Below, one piece after another: positions 7,382 to 12,899 of a stretch of DNA of 62,301 bases. The stretch comes from Oscillospiraceae bacterium (GTDB lineage: Bacteria > Bacillota > Clostridia > Oscillospirales > Ruminococcaceae): the NCBI GenBank assembly GCA_900768125.1, contig CAAGBS010000028.1, positions 1 to 62,301 of the forward strand, written 5' to 3'. Each line of letters begins with the position of its first letter. The first letter of the stretch is position 1. A program made the translations under genes and the position numbers. The notes beneath the pieces are model-generated. The model was not told the DNA's origin. It ran no database searches and saw only the letters and a program-made list of their open reading frames with translations.

Positions 7382-7420
7382 AGCCGCTCTTTGTGCGCCT
7401 TTCCTGGCGCGTGAGCGGCT
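7382..7420 (-). terminator. Hairpin, probable terminator for the XRE gene
   Basis: AGCCGCTC...GTGCGCC pairs with GGCGC...GAGCGGCT, with a TTTCCT loop. On the minus strand it is followed by CTTTTGCGG, so it would end transcription from the leftward XRE gene; on the plus strand it has only A-rich DNA behind it. Confidence 0.5.
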
Positions 7421-7453
7421 AAACAAACAAGTCAAATATGCGTCTATAAATAG

Positions 7454-7484
7454 TCAGCCGAAATCATAATTCGGCGGCTGTTTT
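7454..7484 (+). terminator. Hairpin, probable hicAB terminator
   Basis: CAGCCGAA and TTCGGCGGCTG pair with one bulge and are followed by TTTT. It lies 170 bases after the hicB stop. The rest of 7284-7632 shows no gene. Confidence 0.45.
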
Positions 7485-7500
7485 GCAATCGCTTGCACAA
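7481..7500. repeat. Near-palindromic repeat, copy 2
   Basis: TTTTGCAATCGCTTGCACAA differs by one base from the copy at 1785-1804. It overlaps the T-run of the preceding hairpin and lies in an intergenic stretch. Confidence 0.7.
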
Positions 7501-7632
7501 ATATGGGCGGCTTTACGATCCGGAAAATTGCGGCCGAGCCTACTGATAGAGGTGGAAATGATATCAGCGAGTTTTGAGTAGATTATGAAGAAAAAGCGCC
7601 TGCTTGTGGCAGACGCTAATATATCTGATTGT

Positions 7633-7836
7633 TTATGTATCTTCCTCCGGAGGCAGTGTCAACAAGTCGTTAAGGGTGATTCCGAGTACGTCGGTGATTT
7701 TTAAGGCATTGGAAACAAGGCAGTCGCCGCGCTTTTCCAGATCCTCAATAGTCCGCTTTGGTATGCCTGTCAGTTCCGACATTTTAGGCACGGATATTTT
7801 AGCCCGCTGCCTGTAAGCTTTGATATAAAGAAACAT
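7633..7836 (-). CDS. XRE-family (Cro/CI-type) regulator
   Basis: A 67-residue single-domain helix-turn-helix protein: YRQRAKISVPKMSELTGIPKRTIEDLEKRGDCLVSNALKITDVLGITLNDLL is a complete five-helix XRE fold, with SVPKMSELTGIPKRTIEDLEKR as the helix-turn-helix. Short proteins of this type control phage and integrative-element genes or toxin-antitoxin pairs. A consensus promoter lies at 7951-7979 and leaves a leader of about 105 bases. It is the gene closest to the attachment fragment, a usual place for an element regulator. Confidence 0.8.
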   Translation of the reverse strand: MFLYIKAYRQRAKISVPKMSELTGIPKRTIEDLEKRGDCLVSNALKITDVLGITLNDLLTLPPEEDT

Positions 7837-7950
7837 GATTAACCTCCGATTTCGTTAAATGTGGTAACGATTTGTTTCAGTTCGCTGAATGTTGCACATT
7901 CGGGTGAAATGTCTAAATGGAATTTTGCGTTATTATTAACATCTGATATT

Positions 7951-7979
7951 ATTATGCTACGTTTTGGCGTGTTTGTCAA
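7951..7979 (-). promoter_or_regulatory. Promoter of the XRE gene
   Basis: Minus-strand TTGACA (7974-7979), 17 bases, CATAAT (7951-7956), reading leftward toward the XRE gene. Short repeats of GTTCACA (about 8072-8093) lie upstream. Confidence 0.65.
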
Positions 7980-8040
7980 TGCTTAATTTGAAAATAGGCT
8001 TGATTTGCTACATCAGAATGAAAAACCGTGAGCGGCGCGG

Positions 8041-8059
8041 TTTGCAATCGCTTGCAAAA
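8041..8059. repeat. Near-palindromic repeat, copy 3
   Basis: TTTGCAATCGCTTGCAAAA, 19 of 20 bases of the copy at 1785-1804. It lies about 150 bases inside the attachment fragment, where recombinase arm sites are often placed. Confidence 0.7.
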
Positions 8060-8209
8060 TTCGCTGTGCACTTGTTCACAATTTGTTCACACATAATACG
8101 AAAAAACGCTGAAAAACGCAACAAGTTTCGAAAGACGATGTCTTATAAATGGCTTAATAACGCCAATTTTCGTAACGGCGCACAAAGACTGAAAATAGAA
8201 TAACACGCA

Positions 8210-8254
8210 CTCCAAAACCGTATGTCGAGGGTTCAAGTCCTTCTGCCCCTGCCA
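8210..8254 (+). pseudogene. 3' half of tRNA-Trp (attachment-site remnant)
   Basis: The 45 bases hold the tRNA-Trp anticodon loop CTCCAAA (anticodon CCA), the 3' anticodon strand AACCGT, a T arm (GAGGG, TTCAAGT, CCTTC), the acceptor strand TGCCCCT and GCCA. The 5' half is absent: upstream bases cannot form the D arm or the other acceptor strand. A tRNA terminator follows at 8262-8297. This is the footprint left at one end by integration into a tRNA 3' end and marks the right boundary of the element. Confidence 0.88.
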
Positions 8255-8261
8255 CGTATTC

Positions 8262-8297
8262 AAACCGCATTGCTAAACGCTTTGCGGTTTTTTTATT
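8262..8297 (+). terminator. Terminator of the original tRNA-Trp gene
   Basis: AAACCGCA (8262-8269) pairs with TGCGGTTT (8283-8290), followed by TTTT. It sits 8 bases after the tRNA fragment, as expected for a terminator that once ended the tRNA transcript. Confidence 0.8.
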
Positions 8298-8517
8298 TCT
8301 TCCGTAACAAGAGCTCGGAATTATTGTCCTGTAACAGCAGGTCTATTATATGCGTCGGAGATACAATATCTCTCGGCGCTTTTTTTATTGCCATTGCTTG
8401 TTCCGGAGTTACCTCAACGCCATTGTGTTTGAGTTCTTCTTGTATCTCGTCGGCGGATTTTTTGACGGGAGCGACACTTTGCAACGAGGATAAAACAGCC
8501 GCGGCGGTGGGCTGCAT
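8293..8517 (-). CDS. Small hypothetical protein
   Basis: A 74-residue, mainly helical protein, with KKSADEIQEELKHNGVEVTPEQAMAIKKAPRDIV in the middle. AAGGA precedes ATG 8517 by about 5 bases. The stop codon lies in the T-run of the tRNA terminator, so the gene abuts the element boundary. No family recognised. It is divergent from the DnaD-like gene at 8631, the position of many small phage or element regulators, but no helix-turn-helix is evident. Confidence 0.4.
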   Translation of the reverse strand: MQPTAAAVLSSLQSVAPVKKSADEIQEELKHNGVEVTPEQAMAIKKAPRDIVSPTHIIDLLLQDNNSELLLRKK

Positions 8518-8630
8518 CTGTCCTTTAGGATAATTATATATCTGCTTATACTGTAAATCGCTGCACAGATGAATCGTGCAGTATTTTGCAGTTGTTTTAT
8601 TAGTAGAATAAGGTACAGAAAGGAAGTGTT

Positions 8631-9446
8631 ATGATGAACAACAACGGCTTTATTAAGCTGTCAAGGCGTATCAGGGAGTGGACGTGGTACGGCAGTCTTA
8701 ACACCCGCGCGGTGTTTCTGCACATTCTGCTGGGCGCTTCGTGGGAAAGCGAAACGGTGCGCGGTGTTTCTCTGGGGCGCGGGCAGTTTGTTACGACTAT
8801 ACCGGAGTTAGCAAACGAAAATCAGCTTACGGTACAGCAGGTCAAGACCGCGCTTGCTCACTTAAAATCAACCGGTGACATAACCGTTGAGGTGAGGAGC
8901 AAAATCAGCGTCATTACCGTAAAAAACTATGATTTGCTGCTTGACGGCAACCCGGCGGATAACCGTATATCAGCCGATACATCAAACCGAAATCAACCCG
9001 ATAATGAACAGGTTATCAACCGTTCTACATTATTTAATAATAATACAAGAAAAGAAGAAGCAGAAGAAACCCGCGCGGCGGCAGCGGCTTCAGAACAACT
9101 TGTGGCTTCTGTTATCGGAAAATACAACGAGATTTGCAGGAACTTGCCGGATATTCAGGCGAACATTGCGGTACAGCACAAGGCGGAGCTTATTCGCGGA
9201 GCGCAGGAAATTATGGGAGAAGTGACCTTTGAGCAGCTGTTCGAGCTTGTAGAGCGGTCGGATTTTCTGACGCGGCGGGGTACTGAAAGCGGTTTCAGAG
9301 CAAACTTTGAGTGGATAATGAAGCCCGATAATCTGGTGAAGATACTGTCGGGGGCATATTCGGAGAATTATTCCAAAACTGAAAAGAACAATATGGCGCA
9401 GAGCGTGCCGAGTGCGGCTGATTACAATGAGCCGCTGTTTGATTGA
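8631..9446 (+). CDS. DnaD-like replication organiser of a mobile element
   Basis: A 271-residue protein. Residues 1-105 form a winged-helix domain as in phage replisome organisers (FIKLSRRIREWTWYGSLNTRAVFLHILLGASWE, then TIPELANENQLTVQQVKTALAHLKSTGDI). A low-complexity linker follows (about 110-155). The C-terminal part is helical. Such proteins bind the element origin and recruit the helicase loader encoded next. AAGGAAG precedes the tandem ATGs at 8631 and 8634. It is typical of phages and integrative elements, so the DNA right of the tRNA fragment is also of mobile origin. Confidence 0.7.
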   Translation: MMNNNGFIKLSRRIREWTWYGSLNTRAVFLHILLGASWESETVRGVSLGRGQFVTTIPELANENQLTVQQVKTALAHLKSTGDITVEVRSKISVITVKNYDLLLDGNPADNRISADTSNRNQPDNEQVINRSTLFNNNTRKEEAEETRAAAAASEQLVASVIGKYNEICRNLPDIQANIAVQHKAELIRGAQEIMGEVTFEQLFELVERSDFLTRRGTESGFRANFEWIMKPDNLVKILSGAYSENYSKTEKNNMAQSVPSAADYNEPLFD

Positions 9447-9456
9447 GGTGATAAGG

Positions 9457-10296
9457 ATGGGTAAAGTAGACGCAATTTTACTGGAAATGGCGAATAACTC
9501 TATGAGGAACATGGTGATTGCCGAGGGGGATTATACCGGCGAGGACGGCTTATTATACTGCGGCGAATGCAACACTCCTAGGCAGACGAGCATAGAAATA
9601 AGCGGAAATCGCTTGGTTGTCGGCTGCTTGTGCAGGTGTGAAACAGAGCGTAAGGAGCGCGAGGAAGCCGCGAAAAAGGAAGAACAGCGGCGGCAGATCA
9701 TTGAGTGCCGCAGGGAAAGGTGTATTTCAGACCCCGCGTACAGGCAGCTTAATTTCGCGGCGGACAACGGCTCCTGCGCAAAGGCGGTCGAAGCGGCGCG
9801 GTGGTATGTCGAGAATTTTGAGCAGCTTAAAGCCGAGAACAAGGGCTTGATGTTCATGGGGACGGTAGGCACGGGAAAGACCTTTGCGGCTTGCTGTATC
9901 GCGAACGAGCTTATCGAGCGCGGTTATGATGTCTGGGTAACTACCATGCTGCCGCTGCTGCGGAGCGCGGGGAATTTCACCGCCTGCGAGGGAGTATTTG
10001 AGCGGGTGCAAAAGGTGGATTTGCTGGTGCTGGACGATTTCGGCACGACAAAGAACTCCGAGCGGAATATGGAGCTGCTGTTTGAGATAATCGACACAAG
10101 AGTGCGCTCGGGAAAGCCGATGATTATTACCACGAACCTTATTCCCGCCGAGCTGAAAGAACCGCCAAATCTGTCGCTTGCGCGGATTTATGACAGGGTT
10201 ATCTCAATGTGCAGCAGCGAGAAGTCACCGGTGGTGCTTAACGGGGAATCTATCAGGAAAATTGAGTCGCGGGGGAAGCATAAAGCGTCTTCATAA
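9457..10296 (+). CDS. DnaC-like helicase loader ATPase
   Basis: A 279-residue AAA+ protein. N-terminal cysteines (YCGECN and CLCRC, about residues 28-60) suggest a zinc-binding module. The ATPase core has Walker A GTVGTGKTFAACC (about 131-143), Walker B DLLVLDDFG (about 187-195) and a sensor strand PMIITTNL. Family members deliver the replicative helicase to the origin. It begins 10 bases after the DnaD-like gene with GAGGTG as ribosome-binding site, giving the standard two-gene replication cassette. A terminator follows at 10306. Confidence 0.8.
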   Translation: MGKVDAILLEMANNSMRNMVIAEGDYTGEDGLLYCGECNTPRQTSIEISGNRLVVGCLCRCETERKEREEAAKKEEQRRQIIECRRERCISDPAYRQLNFAADNGSCAKAVEAARWYVENFEQLKAENKGLMFMGTVGTGKTFAACCIANELIERGYDVWVTTMLPLLRSAGNFTACEGVFERVQKVDLLVLDDFGTTKNSERNMELLFEIIDTRVRSGKPMIITTNLIPAELKEPPNLSLARIYDRVISMCSSEKSPVVLNGESIRKIESRGKHKASS

Positions 10297-10305
10297 TGTA
10301 CCAAT

Positions 10306-10338
10306 AAGCGGCAGACAATAATATGCCTGCCGCTTTCC
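10306..10338 (+). terminator. Terminator after the DnaC-like gene
   Basis: AAGCGGCAG (10306-10314) and CTGCCGCTT (10327-10335) form a 9-bp stem ending in TTT. Confidence 0.75.
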
Positions 10339-10373
10339 GATATATTACACCGTTTCTGCTGATGATATGTAAA

Positions 10374-10526
10374 TTACACCAAAGCTGTGCCGTATTCATC
10401 TACAAAGCCGATCTTTCCCACGCCAATAACACCGCATTCAATTCCTTTATGAACAAAGCTGCCGATAACTGTACCTGCAAAACTGCCTATCATATAACCA
10501 ACCACTGCCGCCGCAGCAGCGCCAGA
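10374..10526 (-). pseudogene. Remnant of a glycine-zipper membrane protein
   Basis: The minus strand reads about 50 codons without a usable start, containing AVVGYMIGSFAGTVIGSFVHKG, a small-residue repeat typical of a membrane glycine zipper, then a polar C-terminus ending at TAA (10374-10376). A stop lies directly upstream in frame and a different frame continues, so the 5' part is missing or shifted. Together with the absence of other genes in 10297-10811 this marks a decayed stretch. Confidence 0.35.
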
Positions 10527-10811
10527 TCATTGTTTTCAGCTGCTCTGTCGTGTGATCCGTACTTCTTCTGCCGCGGCTGCAAAACAGTTCATTCTTCAAG
10601 TGCTTCATCGGCTGAAAGAGAAGAAATGAGCGGCTCAGTTCGGCGAAATGCAAAAAAACCACACAGTGGATTTGGTAATAGTTCCAAAATTCTCACTCAC
10701 TAGAAAAAAGAGAAAAAAAACACTTAACAAAACCCGCCGGATATGGTAAAATAAAAGTGCGTAATGTACAACAGAAGACTGCTCCAGAAAGCAGGTTTGT
10801 GGGAGGTATAT

Positions 10812-11492
10812 ATGGACGAAAACTCAAGAGTGAGCCTTACTAAGCCGCACAATACAGCCGACAGCCAGGTGAACAGAGACCCGGCTACAGGCGAGATATA
10901 TCCGCAGGCGCAGCCGCAGTATTACCAGCCGAATCAGGGTATTCCCCAGCAGGTGAACCCAAACAATTCCGGCTGGGGATTCCAGCAGCCGTCCCAGAAT
11001 GTTCAGCCTGCTCAGCCCCAGCCCGGTTATCAGCAGATGAACCAGCAGGAGGTCATGCCGCAGGGCTATCAGCAGATGCAGCCGATTCAGCAGCCTGTAT
11101 ATCAGCAGCAGCCGGTCTTCAACGGACCGACGAAGTTCTGCAAGCACTGCGGTCAGCTTATCCCGCAGGACGCAGTGATATGCACCCACTGCGGCAGGCA
11201 GGTGGAGGAACTTCGCGGAGCGGCTCCGGCGGGGCAGTCCATCGTCATCAACAACAGCAACAATAACGTGAACACTAACACAAATGCCGCCGCAGTTCCT
11301 GTCGGCAGAGCCAAGAATAAGTGGGTAGCGGTGCTGCTGTGCCTGTTCCTTGGATTTATGGGCATTCACCGCTTCTACGAGGGAAAGATAGGCACCGGTA
11401 TCCTCTGGCTGCTTACAGGCGGTCTGCTGGGAGTGGGAGTACTTATCGACCTGATAATCCTGCTGTGCAAGCCGAATCCCTATTACGTCTGA
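10812..11492 (+). CDS. Zinc-ribbon and TM2-domain membrane protein
   Basis: A 226-residue protein in three parts: a Gln/Pro-rich disordered region (about 20-110, many YQQ and QPQ repeats), a zinc ribbon (FCKHCGQLIPQDAVICTHCGRQ, two CxxC pairs) and a C-terminal TM2 domain of two helices joined by a short turn (VAVLLCLFLGFMGIHRFYEGKIGTGILWLLTGGLLG). Start 10812 is preceded by GGGAGG at 5 bases; the longer frame from 10764 lacks a site. TM2 proteins are widespread small membrane proteins of uncertain role. It is monocistronic, with its own terminator. Confidence 0.75.
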   Translation: MDENSRVSLTKPHNTADSQVNRDPATGEIYPQAQPQYYQPNQGIPQQVNPNNSGWGFQQPSQNVQPAQPQPGYQQMNQQEVMPQGYQQMQPIQQPVYQQQPVFNGPTKFCKHCGQLIPQDAVICTHCGRQVEELRGAAPAGQSIVINNSNNNVNTNTNAAAVPVGRAKNKWVAVLLCLFLGFMGIHRFYEGKIGTGILWLLTGGLLGVGVLIDLIILLCKPNPYYV

Positions 11493-11510
11493 AAATCAAT
11501 AAAATATCAC

Positions 11511-11541
11511 GGAGGAGAACCGGCGTTCTCCTCCATTTTTT
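11511..11541 (+). terminator. Terminator of the TM2-domain gene
   Basis: GGAGGAGAAC and GTTCTCCTCC form a perfect 10-bp stem with a CGGC loop, followed by ATTTTTTG. Confidence 0.9.
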
Positions 11542-11571
11542 GTTATAAAGTTCTGGTTTTCGACCGTGAAT

Positions 11572-11871
11572 TGTTGAAAACACGGTGAAATCGGGGGAAA
11601 ACTTTTTGGGGGTTTTACGCTGAGTTTTTACTGATAGTGATATTTACGCTCTGGAATTATTCCGTATAGTATATAAAATATCAGTATTTACGGCTTGTTT
11701 TTGAGCTTTCGGTTACATTCTGTATAAAAAATAAAAATATAACCTGTTTCGGTTAAATACGACCCTGATTAAACTGATTGTTAAATACTATGTTGAAAAG
11801 GTTGAAAACTCCCCGATTTCCACTGAAAAAGTTGAAAGCTTTTCAACTTTTCAACGCGCCCTTGTTGAAAA
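11572..11871. other. Intergenic cluster of GTTGAAAA motifs
   Basis: TGTTGAAAA occurs at 11572-11580, 11791-11799 and 11863-11871, with GGTTGAAAA at 11800-11808 and the palindrome GTTGAAAGCTTTTCAAC at 11831-11847. The same word is clustered at 18824-19006. TTTTCAACA differs by one base from the DnaA-box consensus TTWTNCACA. No gene is seen in 11542-11850. Confidence 0.45.
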
Positions 11872-12201
11872 GTCGCAGAACACTGCCGCGGTTCCACCGC
11901 TGGTGTGGATAACTGTCATCGCCGAGCCGGAAAAAAGCGGAGAAGTCAGCCGCATTTCCCATAATATGCTGTCCAGTGGGATAACCCGGTGCTTTTTGAA
12001 TATAATACCTCCGGTGATATTTATTGCGTTTTTACTAATTGTATATTTCAGACTGTTATAATACCCGAGCCAGTAAACGGATAGTAAAGAAACAGCCGTT
12101 CCCGCCGTTATTATCAGCCGCCCGGTCATCAGACATAACATAATGTATATCCCGGCGAGAATATAAATACCCAGCCGGAAAACTATCCATCTCTTTTTCA
12201 T
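11851..12201 (-). CDS. Bacterial PH-domain membrane protein, possibly truncated
   Basis: A 116-residue protein with two N-terminal transmembrane helices (residues about 8-28 and 30-47), then the start of a bacterial PH domain: YTISKNAINITGGIIFKKHRVIPLDSILWEMRLTSPLFSGSAMTVIHT. Proteins of this YdbS-like type usually run to 150-180 residues with further strands and the closing helix. Here the frame ends within GTTGAAAA-rich intergenic DNA (last residues FSTRAR), so the 3' end may have been lost. Function of the family is unclear. Confidence 0.6.
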   Translation of the reverse strand: MKKRWIVFRLGIYILAGIYIMLCLMTGRLIITAGTAVSLLSVYWLGYYNSLKYTISKNAINITGGIIFKKHRVIPLDSILWEMRLTSPLFSGSAMTVIHTSGGTAAVFCDFSTRAR

Positions 12202-12380
12202 ATATTATTCACCGCCGCCACAGAATTTTCAGAATCGGGATACATTATTTTCTGCGAAATCAGATATTTTTATGCATGCTGCTGAAATCCGTTGTGCAGT
12301 ATTGACATAATGTATTTAACAGTGTTAAAATATGACTGCAATCAATATTTGCACTAGTTCCACAAATGGCAGGTGATATA

Positions 12381-12899
12381 ATGTTCTGTTTTGCTGATAT
12401 GCTGTGGGAAAACAGCGACTTTATCGGCAACTCATACCCGCCGGAGGTCTGCAGCGGCATTCTCAGAAGCATGGAGAGACTCAGCCGCATAAGACCGGAC
12501 GGCGTGATACTGGGCATGACCCCCACGGAATTTTCGGTGCTCTGCTGCGCTGAACAGTTCCCGAAGAAGCACGGCGGCACCCCCGCGACTGTTGCGGACA
12601 TAGCCGCGATGATGGGAGTTGCAGTCCCCGCGGTATCGAGGACGCTGCGTTCGCTGCAGTTCCGGGCGTGGATAGAACGCGCCGTTGACGAATCCGACCG
12701 CCGCAGCGTGAGGGTGACTATAACCGAAGACGGCAGGGAGAACCTTCGGGAAAATATGTCCCGTGTGGTGGAGTCGATGAATAGTATACTCTCAGTTTTC
12801 ACCGAGGACGAGATACGCACCATCGCGAAACTCTACGGCAAGTTTGCCGCCGCGATGGAGGAACAGCTCGGGGACGCCGGGCGTGAAAGGAGCACATAA
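12381..12899 (+). CDS. MarR-family transcriptional regulator
   Basis: A 172-residue winged-helix regulator. The helix-turn-helix (TVADIAAMMGVAVPAVSRTLRSLQFRAWIERAVDESDRRSVRVTIT) includes the conserved wing motif with the Asp-x-Arg-Arg turn. Start 12381 is chosen over ATG 12366 because AGGTGAT lies between the two. The stop overlaps the ABC transporter start (TAATG), so it probably represses this two-gene operon and senses a substrate of the transporter. The substrate is unknown. Confidence 0.85.
   Translation: MFCFADMLWENSDFIGNSYPPEVCSGILRSMERLSRIRPDGVILGMTPTEFSVLCCAEQFPKKHGGTPATVADIAAMMGVAVPAVSRTLRSLQFRAWIERAVDESDRRSVRVTITEDGRENLRENMSRVVESMNSILSVFTEDEIRTIAKLYGKFAAAMEEQLGDAGRERST

Larger units (their letters stand above)
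1..8254. mobile_element. Right part of an integrative element ending in a tRNA-Trp attachment fragment
   Basis: The block contains an excisionase-like protein, an HUH replication protein, small accessory proteins, two toxin-antitoxin modules and an XRE regulator, and it stops at a 45-bp 3' fragment of tRNA-Trp followed by a tRNA terminator. An integrated element regenerates the tRNA at one end and leaves a 3' fragment at the other, so the intact tRNA and the integrase are expected left of base 1. No relaxase, coupling protein or capsid gene is seen. Content and boundary are visible in the sequence; integration by a tyrosine recombinase is inferred. Confidence 0.65.

Noticed and set aside
12260..12823. 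187-codon ORF on the minus strand
   Set aside because: Antisense to the MarR regulator, which has a clear helix-turn-helix and ribosome-binding site.
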